NCBI GenBank assembly: GCA_038040445.1
Contig: JBBPIG010000013.1
Span: 62,001 to 126,000, forward strand
Direction: 5' to 3'
Length of the DNA: 64,000 bases
Source: Acidobacteriota bacterium
GTDB taxonomy: Bacteria > Acidobacteriota > Blastocatellia > UBA7656
In this document: one piece after another, positions 1-8,952 of the stretch
Position numbering within the stretch: position 1 is the first letter of the stretch
How the letters are laid out: each line of letters opens with the position of its first letter
The notes under the pieces: generated by a model
Told to the model about the DNA's origin: nothing
The model's input: only the letters and a program-made list of their open reading frames with translations
The model's database searches: none
Position numbers and translations under genes: made by a program

Positions 1-690
1 TCGTTGTCGGCGCAGGTACTCTTCAAAGAATTGACCGTGCGGCACGTCGAACGGCATGTTGAGTAAGATCTTTGACTGACGTGTTCCCTCCGAACAGACC
101 CGCGAGTACTTCTCGACGAGAGCCTTCACCTCCTGCTCGAACGCATCCGTCTTAACGACGTGATCTATCATTCCAATTTCATAGGCGCGGCGGCCGTCTA
201 TGTTCTCGCCCGACAACACCATCCACTTCGCTCGCCCGAGTCCGATGTACCGGGGCAACCTGAAAGTGCCAAGCCCCGGGATGATACCTTCCTTAATGGC
301 CGGCAGTCCGAACTGACAGTCCTCAGTTCCGATGCGAATGTCGCAAGCGAGCGCCAACTGCAGCCCTCCGCCCAAGGCGTAGCCGCGCATCGCACAAATC
401 AGTACCTTCTCGGCCTGCTCCAATATCCGCAGCGCCCTATCCCAGTTCTCGTAGTACTGGTGAGGGGTCTCTCCGGCCTGCAGTTCCTTCAGGTCTATGC
501 CCGTGCAAAAGGCGCGGCCCGCGCCGCTGATGAGCACGAGACGTACATCCGGGTCGTCGCGAATCAACTCGGCGGCTCGATTCATGTCCAGCGAGCCCTG
601 GTAGTTCATTGCGTTGAGTAACTCCGGACGGTTCAGAGTCAAGTACCCGATTCGTCCGTCCTTCTCGAAGTACATGGTTTCGAGTTTCAT
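1..690 (-). CDS. Enoyl-CoA hydratase/isomerase family protein (partial, 3' end outside window)
   Basis: Read on the minus strand from ATG at 690; 230 residues are visible and the C-terminus runs off the window edge. The crotonase fold is clear. The first oxyanion-hole segment (AFCTGIDLKEL, about residues 60-70) and the second (GYALGGGLQLALACD, about 103-117) are intact, and a Glu sits in AIKEG (about 134). Members hydrate or isomerise acyl-CoA thioesters in the cytoplasm, as in beta-oxidation or phenylacetate-type ring degradation. It lies 47 bp downstream of the phenylacetate-CoA-ligase-like gene on the same strand, so the two are probably co-transcribed and may act on the same CoA-activated aromatic or fatty acid. 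The exact substrate cannot be read from the sequence. Confidence 0.88.
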   Translation of the reverse strand, partial: MKLETMYFEKDGRIGYLTLNRPELLNAMNYQGSLDMNRAAELIRDDPDVRLVLISGAGRAFCTGIDLKELQAGETPHQYYENWDRALRILEQAEKVLICAMRGYALGGGLQLALACDIRIGTEDCQFGLPAIKEGIIPGLGTFRLPRYIGLGRAKWMVLSGENIDGRRAYEIGMIDHVVKTDAFEQEVKALVEKYSRVCSEGTRQSKILLNMPFDVPHGQFFEEYLRRQR

Positions 691-737
691 CGGTACCTCT
701 TTTCTTTTGACGCGAGATTCATTTGGTGGAGCGCGCG

Positions 738-2057
738 CTAAAGCTTTCGCCTGTCAACCACACGCACCGCCTTACCCTCGCTTCTTTCGATCTCCCGGGG
801 GCCAACCAGCTTCACGTTGCAGGTGATTCCAAGCGCGCTCTGCACCTCGAAGCTCAATCGTTTTTCAAGCTGCATCAAATGGTCTCGATTTCCGTAGACC
901 TCGGCTTGCGTCTCCACCAGCACATCGAGTTCGTCCATGTAGTCTGAGCTTCGATCGACGACGATCTGATAGTGAGGCTCGACCTCACTCACTTGCAAAA
1001 TGACGGTCTCGATCTGAGACGGAAACACATTCACACCGCGGACAATGATCATGTCGTCGGTTCGCCCAACCACCCGCTCCATCCGGACGCTCGTGCGCCC
1101 GCAGTCACACTTCTCATACGAGAGTCGGGTACGATCTCGCGTCCGATAGCGTAAGAGAGGAAGCGCTTCTTTCGTTACGCACGTCAAAACAAGCTCGCCC
1201 ATCTCACCGTCCGGCAATCGTTCGTCTGTGACTGGGTCGATGATCTCGGCAATGAAGTGATCCTCGAAAATGTGCATCCCCCGCTTCGCGGTGCACTCGA
1301 CGGAAACACCGGGTCCGATCACTTCTGACAGGCCGTAGACGTTGAGAGCTACAATGCCCAGCCGCGACTCGATCTCCTCTCGCATACGCTCGGACCACGG
1401 CTCAGCGCCGAAGAGTCCTACTCTCAGAGGAAGCGATTTGAGATCGATGCCATCTTCTTCCGCCACCTCGGCCACCATGAGAGAGTAGGATGGCGTGCAG
1501 CACAGAACGGTGCTGCCGAAGTCGCGCATGACCATGAGCTGCCGCTTTGTGTTCCCGCCCGAAACTGGAATGACCGCGGCGCCGATTCTTTCAGCTCCAT
1601 AGTGAAACCCCAGACCGCCGGTGAACAACCCGTAGCCATAAGCGTTGTGAACGACATCATCCGAGGTAACGCCCGCCGCCGCGTAGCTGCGCGCCATTAA
1701 GTCAGACCAGAGATCGATGTCGTTGCGCGTATAGGCCACCACCGTCGGCTTGCCCGTTGTTCCACTCGACGCGTGAATGCGAATGACTTCTTTCATTGGA
1801 ACCGCGAGCAGTCCGAACGGGTAATGGTCACGCAGATCGCTCTTTGTGGTGAACGGCATTCTAGCCAGATCATCGAGAGAACGGATGCCGTCGCAATTAA
1901 CTCCAGCTTCACTCAGCTTGTCCCGATAGAAAGGCACAGTCTTCGAGATTCTTTCGACGCCGGAACGCAGACGCTTCAACTGAAGGCTCTCGATTTCGTT
2001 GCGTCCGATTATCTCGACTTCGTCACGGATGTAGGAGGTTGCGATCGGTTTTGACAT
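738..2057 (-). CDS. Phenylacetate-CoA ligase-like AMP-forming acyl-CoA ligase
   Basis: 439-residue adenylate-forming enzyme of the PaaK family. It carries the P-loop-like motif [16 protein letters not shown], the A5 region [12 protein letters not shown] and the C-terminal [21 protein letters not shown]-type hinge; a CDCGR segment precedes the hinge, as in PaaK relatives. Family members activate aryl or acyl acids to CoA thioesters with ATP in the cytoplasm. I chose the internal Met at 2057 (MSKPIATSY) because the 19 residues of the longer frame are unlike the family N-terminus and would extend further into the preceding gene; the chosen start gives normal length. The start lies just outside the end of the upstream DUF1080 gene (stop at 2071), and the enoyl-CoA hydratase follows, so this looks like a small CoA-acid catabolic operon. 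Phenylacetate itself as substrate is unproven. Confidence 0.88.
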   Translation of the reverse strand: MSKPIATSYIRDEVEIIGRNEIESLQLKRLRSGVERISKTVPFYRDKLSEAGVNCDGIRSLDDLARMPFTTKSDLRDHYPFGLLAVPMKEVIRIHASSGTTGKPTVVAYTRNDIDLWSDLMARSYAAAGVTSDDVVHNAYGYGLFTGGLGFHYGAERIGAAVIPVSGGNTKRQLMVMRDFGSTVLCCTPSYSLMVAEVAEEDGIDLKSLPLRVGLFGAEPWSERMREEIESRLGIVALNVYGLSEVIGPGVSVECTAKRGMHIFEDHFIAEIIDPVTDERLPDGEMGELVLTCVTKEALPLLRYRTRDRTRLSYEKCDCGRTSVRMERVVGRTDDMIIVRGVNVFPSQIETVILQVSEVEPHYQIVVDRSSDYMDELDVLVETQAEVYGNRDHLMQLEKRLSFEVQSALGITCNVKLVGPREIERSEGKAVRVVDRRKL

Positions 2058-2070
2058 CGAACTGGTTCTT

Positions 2071-2832
2071 CTACAAGGGTCTGATCCAAATATTGCGGTA
2101 GCGCACCGGATCACTATGGTCCTGCAGCCTTACTGAAGCCTTCGGACCGTGTGCGATGTAGAGCGCCGGTTGGTCGTGCCAGGTGTTGCCGTAGATCTCC
2201 ACGTTATTCTGAATCAGCACTCCGTTGTGCAGCACCGTTATGCGAGCGCGCTCGATCACCTTTCCCTGTTCGTCGAACTTCGGCGCCTTGAAGATGATGT
2301 CGTAGCTCTGCCATTCGCCGGGCTTGCGCGAGGCGTTAACCAGCGGCGCGTGCTGCTTATATATCGCTCCGGCCTGACCGTGGTAATAGGTCTTGTTGTT
2401 GAATGAATCAAGCACCTGCACCTCATATCGTTCCATGAGGTACACACCGCTGTTGCCGCGCTCCTGTCCTTCGCCTTTGACGTCAGATGGCGAGGCCCAT
2501 TCGATGTGCAACTGACAGTCGCCGAACTCGTCCTTGGTGGCAATGTCACCGGTCTTCGAAGCTATCTCGACGTAACCGTCCTTCACCTTCCATTTTGCTT
2601 CGCCGCCATCGTTCACGCTGCGCCACCTCGACAGGTCCTTGCCGTCGAATAGCACGATCGCGTCCGACGGCGGATCGCTGTTGGTCTTGCCAGGGGCGAC
2701 GACTGGCGGCTCTTTCTTCGGCGGTGGAAACGGCTGCGGTTCCTGCGCCTGACTTCCAACGCCAACGCAGGACGCAACCAGCGACAGAATTGAAAGACCA
2801 GCAAGTATTCTGAGGTTCATAGCACTTTTCAC
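2071..2832 (-). CDS. Secreted DUF1080 (3-keto-disaccharide hydrolase-like) lipoprotein
   Basis: About 253 residues. The N-terminus has a hydrophobic stretch ending in LSLVASC, a lipobox, followed by a Pro/Lys-rich linker, so the protein is probably lipid-anchored. The rest matches the DUF1080 beta-sandwich ([11 protein letters not shown] near residue 65-75, then [18 protein letters not shown] and a [28 protein letters not shown]-type end, which I shorten here). DUF1080 domains are associated with 3-keto-glycoside hydrolysis and sugar binding. A GTG at 2832 overlaps the DinB stop as GTGA and has an AGGAG about 11 bp upstream; ATG 2820 is the alternative start and would keep the same signal peptide. 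It is coupled to the DinB-like gene. Substrate unknown. Confidence 0.82.
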   Translation of the reverse strand: MKSAMNLRILAGLSILSLVASCVGVGSQAQEPQPFPPPKKEPPVVAPGKTNSDPPSDAIVLFDGKDLSRWRSVNDGGEAKWKVKDGYVEIASKTGDIATKDEFGDCQLHIEWASPSDVKGEGQERGNSGVYLMERYEVQVLDSFNNKTYYHGQAGAIYKQHAPLVNASRKPGEWQSYDIIFKAPKFDEQGKVIERARITVLHNGVLIQNNVEIYGNTWHDQPALYIAHGPKASVRLQDHSDPVRYRNIWIRPL

Positions 2833-3380
2833 TCTGGTTTCTTCTCCTTTGATGGATTTCTGTTGTACTCGCGCGACTGTCCCTTTGGGATGCTTATCCA
2901 TTGCCAGCTCCCGCCGTTCACTATGCGCGCCAGCAGGACAATCTGGCCAACGTGATATGAAACATGAGCGAGTGATCGGCATAGCGCTTCGTGGACCATC
3001 CAGGTCTGGCCCCTAATGTAGACGTGCCTTTGGAGGTGCTCATCGGTCAATTTTGAGAGCTCAGATTCCAGCACTTCCCAACCTCCCGCCCACATTTGCT
3101 CAACGTCTCTTCTGTCGTACTTCGTCTCTTCGAATTCTGAGTCCCTATCCCTCCACGGTTTCTCCCCGTCACTGGTCAGAAAATCGGTGAATCGGGAGAT
3201 CAGATTGCCGCTGATGTGCCGCACGATCATCGCGATCGAGTTATTGTCAGCGCTAAGTACTTCGTTGAGGGCCTCGTCGGAAACCTGTTGTATCGCTTTC
3301 TCGCCGATGCTCCGGTATCGCACGTATTCATCTACAAGGTCTTTGATCAATCTGTTCCCCCTCGGTAGCGACGAATTCAT
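2829..3380 (-). CDS. DinB-like / DUF1572 family protein
   Basis: 183 residues from ATG 3380 ([15 protein letters not shown]). The helical four-helix-bundle pattern of DinB-like metalloenzymes is present, with candidate metal ligands in [14 protein letters not shown] (His about 47) and in [21 protein letters not shown] (two His near the C-terminus, about 151-155). The HxxxHxGQ arrangement is typical of DUF1572. Such proteins bind a divalent metal and some are thiol transferases, but the reaction of this one is unknown. The 57-residue upstream extension of the frame is arginine-rich and unlike the family, so I excluded it. Its stop overlaps the GTG of the following DUF1080 gene, suggesting translational coupling; it is divergent from proS with about 200 bp between. 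Confidence 0.8.
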   Translation of the reverse strand: MNSSLPRGNRLIKDLVDEYVRYRSIGEKAIQQVSDEALNEVLSADNNSIAMIVRHISGNLISRFTDFLTSDGEKPWRDRDSEFEETKYDRRDVEQMWAGGWEVLESELSKLTDEHLQRHVYIRGQTWMVHEALCRSLAHVSYHVGQIVLLARIVNGGSWQWISIPKGQSREYNRNPSKEKKPE

Positions 3381-3583
3381 TCGTTCATCGGTGCCGTCTC
3401 GTATCGTCGGCGGCCTGTACTGGCCAAGGCCCACCAATATAGCCGCTAACAGCTTCTGAATCCATAACGAAGTTGCACGCGCGCCTCGGCCATTTGCTTG
3501 ACTGCCGCGCGAAGCAGTTGCTAGTTTGTCTCGTTCTGTTGCGCTGTTCAATCTTGACAGTGGACGGCTCGAGGAGTGAAGCG

Positions 3584-5350
3584 ATGCGTTGGTCCAACTT
3601 GTTCATCCCAACTCTGCGCGAAGACCCGGCTGACGCCGAAGTCACCAGCCATAGGCTACTGGTTCGCGCCGGATACATACGCCAGCTTACCGCAGGCGTC
3701 TACTCGCTGCTCCCGCTCGCCCAGCGAGTGCGCTTGAAGGTCATCCAGATCATCCGCGAAGAGATGAACCGCATAGGCGGGCAGGAGTTTCTGCTGCCGG
3801 CTATTCATCCCGCGGAAGTCTGGAAAGAGTCGGGACGCTGGGAAGTTATGGGCGACAACATGTTCCGGCTGCGAGACCGTAAGGGCGCGGATATGGCGCT
3901 GGGCATGACTCACGAAGAGGTTTTCACCACGATCGCGCGCAACACCTTGAACTCATACCGGCAGCTTCCACAGGTCTGGTATCAGATTCAGACCAAGTTC
4001 CGCGACGAGGCGCGTCCGAAATCAGGCTTGCTACGAGTGCGCGAGTTCACAATGAAGGACGCTTACTCGTTCGATGTTGATTGGGCTGGACTGGACAAGT
4101 CTTTTCAAGATCAATACGACGCCTACTGCCGAATCTTCACACGCTGCGGGCTGAAGTACACATCGGTGGAAGCAAGCTCCGGCGCGATGGGCGGGAGCAA
4201 GTCCACCGAGTTCATGGTTCGAACCAATGCCGGCGAGGACAACATCGTGGTGTGTGAAAACTGCGGCTACGCCGCGAATGTCGAGAAGGCTACGTCAAAG
4301 CTCGAGCCCGTGGATGACGAAGGCGGACCCGCCGCCGCCGAGGAGTTTCCGACGCCAGGGGTTCGCACCATCGAAGATCTTACGACTTTTCCCGGGGGTG
4401 CTTCGGCGGAGCGGCAGATCAAAACGCTTGTCTTCGTTCTCGACGATCAGATCGCGCTCGTCTTGATGCGCGGGGATCACGAGCTCAATGAGACCAAGCT
4501 CATGGACGCGAGCGGCGCCATAAACGTCAGACCCGCGCAGCCCGAGGAGATTCGCGAAGCGCTCGGAGCTTCAGCCGGTTCGCTGGGCGCGGTAGGAGTG
4601 ACGCCAGCTTCTCATCCGAAGATTTTTCGCGTGATCGCCGACGACGCTTTGCAGGGCAGACAAAACATGACCACCGGCGCAAACAAAGACGACCACCACT
4701 TGCGCGGAGTGTCGATCGATCGCGACATCAGAGTTGATAAATGGGCAAGCCTTCGCGTAGTCAAAGCCGGCGAGACCTGTCCGAACTGCGATGGCACGCT
4801 CGACGTGTTCAAAGCGGTCGAGGTCGGGCACATCTTCAAGCTCGGAACAAAATACTCCGAGAGCATGGGCGCGCGAGTTCTGCTTGCGGATGGAACTGAC
4901 GTGCCGATCATCATGGGCAGCTACGGAATAGGTGTCGAGCGCGTACTGACTGCGGCCGTCGAGTTGTACAACGATGAAGCAGGCATAAGCTGGCCCGCAT
5001 CGATCGCGCCGTTCCACGTAGTCGTGACTCCGGTCAACATCAAGGATCAGGCGATTCTGGACGCGGCCGAACGCGTCTACGATGGGCTGCACAAAGCGGG
5101 CATCGAGGTGTTGATCGACGATCGCGATGAGCGCGCCGGTGTGAAGTTCAACGATTCAGACTTGATCGGAGTGCCTTTTCGAATCACGGTCGGCAAGAAA
5201 ATCAAGGAAGGCAAGGTAGAGTTGTTCACTCGCGCAACACGCCAGTCGGAGGATGTTTCGATCGACTCCGTCGTTCAGACCGTTCGCGACAAAGTCGAAT
5301 CGGCAATCGCGCGAGTGGACGCAGCCACCGAGTCGCCGTCGGCTCAATGA
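3584..5350 (+). CDS. proS: Prolyl-tRNA synthetase (bacterial type with editing insertion)
   Basis: 588 residues from ATG 3584, preceded by GAGGAG at 3571-3576; the frame stays open upstream but those 37 residues are not family-like. It is a class II synthetase that charges tRNA-Pro in the cytoplasm. Visible parts in order are the N-terminal [13 protein letters not shown] start, the motif 1/2 region ([21 protein letters not shown]), the signature segment [15 protein letters not shown], the long YbaK-like editing domain (about residues 230-400), motif 3 ([12 protein letters not shown]) and the anticodon-binding C-terminus ([18 protein letters not shown]). Length agrees with the bacterial form (about 570-590). 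Monocistronic or followed by a secreted-protein gene 82 bp downstream. Confidence 0.97.
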   Translation: MRWSNLFIPTLREDPADAEVTSHRLLVRAGYIRQLTAGVYSLLPLAQRVRLKVIQIIREEMNRIGGQEFLLPAIHPAEVWKESGRWEVMGDNMFRLRDRKGADMALGMTHEEVFTTIARNTLNSYRQLPQVWYQIQTKFRDEARPKSGLLRVREFTMKDAYSFDVDWAGLDKSFQDQYDAYCRIFTRCGLKYTSVEASSGAMGGSKSTEFMVRTNAGEDNIVVCENCGYAANVEKATSKLEPVDDEGGPAAAEEFPTPGVRTIEDLTTFPGGASAERQIKTLVFVLDDQIALVLMRGDHELNETKLMDASGAINVRPAQPEEIREALGASAGSLGAVGVTPASHPKIFRVIADDALQGRQNMTTGANKDDHHLRGVSIDRDIRVDKWASLRVVKAGETCPNCDGTLDVFKAVEVGHIFKLGTKYSESMGARVLLADGTDVPIIMGSYGIGVERVLTAAVELYNDEAGISWPASIAPFHVVVTPVNIKDQAILDAAERVYDGLHKAGIEVLIDDRDERAGVKFNDSDLIGVPFRITVGKKIKEGKVELFTRATRQSEDVSIDSVVQTVRDKVESAIARVDAATESPSAQ

Positions 5351-5432
5351 AGGGAGCCTGGATTCGAGATCAATCCGTTCCGGCGGGCTAAAGAAAGCGC
5401 TACGAGTGTTTAATAGAAAAATGAGGCGAGGC

Positions 5433-5960
5433 ATGGATCATCCGAGACGAGGCGCTTTGTTGATTGGGTTCGCTTTGATTCTAACGCTGGCGGTGCAGAA
5501 GTCCGCCGGGTCGCAAAGCGCTGGCACACGAAGCCCGGCATTCGCCGCGGTGCGTTCCTTCTACGCATTCCACCTGGCTCACAACAAGGACTTCACCGTT
5601 CGCAACGTTCAGCAGCGGAAGCGATGGCTCACGCTCGAGTTATATAAGTTGTTACTCAACGAACTAAAGCGCCAGGCTGAAGAGAGCAAAGCCCATCCCG
5701 ACGACGCCCCCTATTTCGAAGGCGATCCGTTGACCGATTCGCAGGAATATCCCGATTCGTTTCGCGTGGGAAAAACCGATGTCAGCGGAGATCAGGCGAA
5801 GGTTACTGTAACGCTTATGTGGAGTGCGCGAACGAGCCGCGGCCGCGACAAGCGAGAGATCGTCGTCGAAGTAACGAAGAGCGGTCAAGCATGGTTGATC
5901 AACGACGTCATCAACAACAAAGGATCCAGCCTGCGTGATGAGCTGAAAAAGCAACACTAA
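5433..5960 (+). CDS. Secreted protein of unknown function (DUF3828-like)
   Basis: 175 residues. The N-terminus MDHPRRGALLIGFALILTLA is a signal peptide with cleavage expected after the AGSQSAG region. The mature part starts with a helix (FAAVRSFYAFHLAHN) and ends in strands (KVTVTLMWSARTS, EIVVEVTKSGQAWLINDV), the layout of DUF3828/NTF2-like periplasmic proteins. That family assignment is tentative. A second ATG lies four codons upstream at 5421; I prefer 5433 because GAGG at 5423 is well spaced from it. It follows proS on the same strand with only about 80 bp between, and may be read through from it. No catalytic residues recognised. Confidence 0.7.
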   Translation: MDHPRRGALLIGFALILTLAVQKSAGSQSAGTRSPAFAAVRSFYAFHLAHNKDFTVRNVQQRKRWLTLELYKLLLNELKRQAEESKAHPDDAPYFEGDPLTDSQEYPDSFRVGKTDVSGDQAKVTVTLMWSARTSRGRDKREIVVEVTKSGQAWLINDVINNKGSSLRDELKKQH

Positions 5961-5999
5961 TCGCCCTGGGAGCAGCCAATTGGCATTTGGAGCAAGCAA

Positions 6000-6464
6000 A
6001 TGAAAAGAATGATTCTAGTCTTAGCGCTCGTCTTGTGCGGGCTCAACGGGGCCGCGGCCGGAAGCGACTTCGACCGACTGAAGGCGCTAGTGGGCGAATG
6101 GGAGAGCACAAGTCCGGAAGGAAAATCGCGAATTACTTTCGCGTTGATTTCCAACGGGACCGCCTTGATGGAAACGATGGTCAACGAGAACATGATGACC
6201 ATCTATCATCGGGACGGTAACGCCATTTTGATGACTCACTATTGCTCGGCGGGCAATCAACCCAGGATGCGAGCCCAGGGTTCGAGAGGCGACAGTATTG
6301 TCTTTCAGTATGTCGATGCGGCCAATCTAAATGGTAGCGCGGACGGTCATATGCGCCGGCTGGTGATTAAGTTCAAAGACACAGATCACGTGACCGAAGA
6401 GTGGACCTGGAAACAAGCTGGAAAGGAAACGGTGTCCGTGTTTCACCTGCAGCGTGTGAGGTAG
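6000..6464 (+). CDS. Small secreted protein (lipocalin/DUF1579-like)
   Basis: 154 residues with a clear signal peptide (MKRMILVLALVLCGLNGAAAG). The mature protein begins FDRLKALVGEWES and is rich in alternating beta strands, ending in EEWTWKQAGKETVSVFHLQR, which resembles small lipocalin-like or DUF1579-like secreted proteins common in Acidobacteriota; such proteins start with an L-x-G-x-W motif, seen here as LVGEW. Ligand and function are unknown. It sits 39 bp after the preceding secreted protein and is the last gene before the integron-recombinase remnant. Confidence 0.7.
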   Translation: MKRMILVLALVLCGLNGAAAGSDFDRLKALVGEWESTSPEGKSRITFALISNGTALMETMVNENMMTIYHRDGNAILMTHYCSAGNQPRMRAQGSRGDSIVFQYVDAANLNGSADGHMRRLVIKFKDTDHVTEEWTWKQAGKETVSVFHLQRVR

Positions 6465-6581
6465 TCGCGTTTGGCTGACGCTCGATTATGCGCAGTTAAG
6501 AATCGCGGCGCGCGGATTCACGCCTGTGTCACGCGCCGATCAGATATGCCGCTTCTCCGGTTTTGGGTTGGCCTTAGACAC

Positions 6582-6695
6582 TTCATCCGCACGGTTCAGG
6601 AGCTACCGGGCCACGGCGGCGTCAACACCAACATGATTTTATTACGCAGTGTTCAACAAGGGCGGGTTAGGAGCAGTCCAGCGGATAAGCTCTGA
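6582..6695 (+). pseudogene. 3' remnant of an integron-type tyrosine recombinase (IntI/XerC-like)
   Basis: The frame ending at the TGA 6693-6695 reads HFIRTVQELPGHGGVNTNMI and then degenerates, ending SSPADKL. Intact IntI/XerC-type recombinases end DIRTVQELLGHxDVxTTMIYTHVLNxGGxGVxSPxDxL, so box II His-Arg context (LGH) and the terminal SP-D-L signature are recognisable. Reading the second half in another frame recovers NKGGLG, showing compensating small indels. The catalytic Tyr of MIYTH is lost (MILLR here). The first two thirds of the gene are not recognisable upstream of 6582. It lies about 200 bp before the first cassette and its 3' end faces the cassettes, the opposite arrangement from class 1 integrons. 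A different XerC/D-like recombinase is an alternative, but the nearby attC sites favour IntI. Confidence 0.75.
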
Positions 6696-6829
6696 ACGCG
6701 GAGCTCGGACTATCCCAGTCGGATTATACAGAAGGAACAGTGTTGCTAACGCCTCTGAGAGGTGACATTAGCTCACGAAGGGCAACCGATTCAACGATCA
6801 GACAATAATCGGTCAAAATCGTCCAAGCT

Positions 6830-6902
6830 GACATTGGCTTGTGCAGAAGGAATCTTCTGGATAAAAGGGATATACAGTTTTCTGTCGAATTTCATGTTGG
6901 GC
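6830..6902 (+). other. Candidate attI / insertion point of the first cassette
   Basis: GTTGGGC at 6896-6902 matches the simple-site core GTTRRRY. Recombination in integrons occurs between G and TT, and the first six bases that follow, TTGGGC (6897-6902), are the exact complement of the inverse core GCCCAA of the attC at 8031. That is the rule for the first and last core of one cassette, so 6896/6897 is very probably the left junction. The stretch upstream of it to about 6830 would be attI; it has no conserved sequence by which to define its edge. The whole 6696-6896 interval has no gene I can support. Confidence 0.6.
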
Positions 6903-6969
6903 GGCTTGGCACGGTGTAGCAAGTGTCCAAGCAAACTGGCCGCGGACGAAACTTGGAGGGTCAACTCTA

Positions 6970-8064
6970 ATGGGCAGAATCAGATCATGGTTCCTACCTA
7001 CGCACCGAGGAACTGACGACGACATACATAGCTACGGTTCGCTGCCCTTCTTACTTGGTCTAGTCGGCTTAGGGTTCGTTGGCATCTTTGTTTATGCGAT
7101 ACAGTTTGGCGCGAGCGCCTCATTGATAGCCAGCGTGGGTTCAATGGTAGCGGGAGCCTCTTTAATCGTCGGCGGTCTTCTTGGCTTCCTCTTTGGCATA
7201 CCTCGCAGCTTGGCATCTGATCATCCACAGTCTATCGATGAGGTTGAAAATGAGAACGACGCTGGCGGAAGAGGGACAGACTTTCGAGCCAATACGAACC
7301 TGGAACAGATCTCGGACTGGCTAACCAAAATCCTCGTTGGAGTCGGTCTCGCAAAGATTTCAGGGATTTCGGAAGGGTTAAATGGGGCCGCCAACACTAT
7401 ACAAGAAGGCCTTGGTAGCCCTCCACAGAATCATGTTCTGGCCCTTGCGATTCTCGTCTACTTTCCAGTGTGTGGGTTTCTGATTGGTTATCTGTGGACG
7501 CGCCTATTTCTAGCACCAGCGCTCACAAGGTCAGAAGCTGCCAGGATCAGAGAAAAAGAGCGAAAGAAGGCGGAAGAAAATGCCATCCATAGCCTTTCGG
7601 AAACAAGTCCCGAAGCTCCGGTAGCCAAGGGCAGGGCTGAAAAACAACAATTTGGACTTTGGGTAGATGATAATCCGTCCAACAATGCATACCTCAAACA
7701 GTCATTTGAGAAGCTGCTAGGTATTGAGTTTGATCTGAGCTTATCAACGGATGACGCATTAGCAAAAGCAAAGACGAAAAAGTATGCCGCGATTATTTCG
7801 GATATGGGGCGTCCCCCAGACCGTCAGGCGGGCTATACGCTTTTGCGCAAGCTCAAAGAGTCCAATGGTTTGAATAGTCCTACGCCATTTATTATCTATG
7901 CATCGGGTGCAAGCATCCCGGCAAATCATGATGCTGCTATAATCAATGACGCTTTCGGCAGTACTAGTAGTCCGCAAGAGCTTCTTCAACTGGTGCGAAC
8001 CGCGTTGGGGACTGCTCACGATAAAGAGCCGCCCAACAAGTCATTGGAGCCGACCGCGAGTTAG
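6970..8064 (+). CDS. Membrane protein with C-terminal receiver-like domain (integron cassette gene)
   Basis: 364 residues. Residues about 24-42, 48-72 and 155-178 are hydrophobic and probably span the membrane. Between the last two lies a cytoplasmic loop (GFLFGIPRSL onward), and a charged Lys/Glu-rich helix follows (about 187-205). Residues about 225-350 look like a response-regulator receiver: an acidic pair in LWVDDNPSNN, a candidate phospho-acceptor Asp in AAIISDMGRP, and a Ser in IIYASGAS. The conserved Lys of normal receivers is missing, replaced by a NDAFGSTSSPQEL end. So phosphotransfer is doubtful and a degenerate receiver is more likely. No DNA-binding output domain is present. The last residues NKSLEPTAS are encoded by the attC arm. 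I do not know its function; a signalling or defence role is only inference from the architecture and cassette location. Confidence 0.75.
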   Translation: MGRIRSWFLPTHRGTDDDIHSYGSLPFLLGLVGLGFVGIFVYAIQFGASASLIASVGSMVAGASLIVGGLLGFLFGIPRSLASDHPQSIDEVENENDAGGRGTDFRANTNLEQISDWLTKILVGVGLAKISGISEGLNGAANTIQEGLGSPPQNHVLALAILVYFPVCGFLIGYLWTRLFLAPALTRSEAARIREKERKKAEENAIHSLSETSPEAPVAKGRAEKQQFGLWVDDNPSNNAYLKQSFEKLLGIEFDLSLSTDDALAKAKTKKYAAIISDMGRPPDRQAGYTLLRKLKESNGLNSPTPFIIYASGASIPANHDAAIINDAFGSTSSPQELLQLVRTALGTAHDKEPPNKSLEPTAS

Positions 8065-8134
8065 CGTGCCTCTCATCGTTAACTTGGATGGTCGCAGCGT
8101 TGCGTGCGCGGCGGCTCAATTCCGGCGTTAGAGC
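8031..8134 (+). other. attC recombination site of cassette 1
   Basis: Inverse core GCCCAAC at 8031-8037 and simple core GTTAGAGC at 8127-8134. Between them the inner arms TTGGAGCCGACCGCG (8044-8058) and CGCGGCGGCTCAA (8107-8119) are complementary once a G and an A in the left arm are bulged out. Two extrahelical bases spaced five to six nucleotides apart are the structural hallmark by which integrases recognise attC. Length about 104 bp is within the normal range. The 3' end of the upstream coding sequence runs into the site, which explains its odd C-terminus. Confidence 0.85.
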
Positions 8135-8149
8135 CGTTGGAATGCAGAC

Positions 8150-8518
8150 GTGAATCAGGATGAGATGATTGAGAAGATATTCAAGCATGCGTCCGCATCG
8201 GAAGCCGGTGATTACTATCAAGTCTCTTTTGACGATGACGATGACCCCGAGAGCATCGACGGACCATACCTCCTGATTCAGCGTCAGTTTGAATTCCCCG
8301 ATGATGACTCATACTATTTGGAGAGCGACGACACCAGGCTTTGCGGCCACGTCAAGGTGAGAGCGGCCACGCTGAGCAACGAGTTCCTATCTATCGACTT
8401 GCTGGCCGATAAATGGACCACGCTCAGAATTCGATATGGCATTAGCCAGGGTGATTTCGAAGCGTTCGAACGAATCGTTACAATCATGTTCGAAGACAAG
8501 GTGTTCCGCCACGATTAA
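8150..8518 (+). CDS. Small acidic protein of unknown function (cassette 2)
   Basis: 122 residues from a GTG at 8150, which lies 23 bp inside the cassette. The protein is strongly acidic, with a DDDDD run near residue 28 and several Asp/Glu pairs. The segment YLLIQRQFEF followed by strands HVKVRAATLSNEFLSIDLL is faintly reminiscent of small immunity proteins (Imm10-like), but I would not assign it. No signal peptide or membrane segment. It is the only gene in its cassette. An in-frame ATG (at 8162) is an alternative start. GC content is lower than in neighbouring core genes, as expected for a cassette gene. Confidence 0.6.
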   Translation: MNQDEMIEKIFKHASASEAGDYYQVSFDDDDDPESIDGPYLLIQRQFEFPDDDSYYLESDDTRLCGHVKVRAATLSNEFLSIDLLADKWTTLRIRYGISQGDFEAFERIVTIMFEDKVFRHD

Positions 8519-8603
8519 CCGACTCGGAAGTTGGGCGGTTCCACCCAGCGAGATGGGAGAGTACGCTGTGAATCCGCGGATGGTTTAACCTATCGTTATG
8601 TGT
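8513..8603 (+). other. Degenerate attC-like site of cassette 2
   Basis: The simple core GTTATGT at 8597-8603 and an inverse core GATTAAC at 8513-8519 are 91 bp apart. The inner arms are poor; the best pairing I see is GCGGTTCCAC against GTGAATCCGC with bulges. The inverse core overlaps the stop codon of the cassette 2 gene. Support comes mainly from the simple core, whose complement nearly matches the inverse core GCATAAC of the next attC. It may be a decayed site. Confidence 0.4.
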
Positions 8604-8658
8604 GTTGTCCTCCAACTGCCGGCTTGAGCGGTGCTGGCTTTCCCGATAACATCCGTGA

Positions 8659-8952
8659 ATGGAGTATCAGATCTCGCTCACGGAGAGCGCGAAGAAAGAT
8701 ATTGCTTACTTCGAAGCGAACGAGCAGCGCCTCATCGTGACGGGGATCATTTCTCATTTGAAGACGGACGCCGAAACGGAGACTAGAAAGAAAGAAGCAG
8801 ATTCGCCCCAATCCAATCGCTCCTTGGGAGCTGAGACTCGATAGGTTCCGAGTTTTCTATTCGGTTGAAGAAGGCCACAATTTGAAATTGTTGCCGTGGG
8901 ACACAAGGAACACAATGACCTCTTTATTCGAGGAAAGAAGGTGCAGCTATGA
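8659..8952 (+). pseudogene. RelE/ParE-family toxin with two frameshifts (cassette 3)
   Basis: The frame opens at ATG 8659 with MEYQISLTESAKKDIAYFEA, a RelE/ParE N-terminus. After about 47 codons the reading must shift to continue as IRPNPIAPWELRLDRFRVFYSV, the core of RelE toxins (W-E-L-R...R-V-F-Y). A second shift near 8890 restores IVAVGHKEHNDLFIRGKKVQL. All parts of a normal toxin of about 95 residues are present, split over frames. Toxins of this family cleave mRNA at the ribosome or poison gyrase; this copy should be inactive unless the shifts are sequencing errors. Its TGA overlaps the antitoxin start as ATGA, giving a toxin-first pair. Confidence 0.75.

Noticed and set aside
160-621. 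Plus-strand open frame of 153 residues near the window start
   Set aside because: It is antisense to the enoyl-CoA hydratase gene, which has the full family motifs on the minus strand.
3473-3583. Extended N-terminus of ProS
   Set aside because: The 37 residues are unlike ProS and the ATG at 3584 follows GAGGAG at proper distance.
6762-7016. Plus-strand open frame of 84 residues before the cassette 1 gene
   Set aside because: It overlaps the start of the receiver-like protein gene, covers the presumed cassette junction, and has no ribosome site or recognisable domain.
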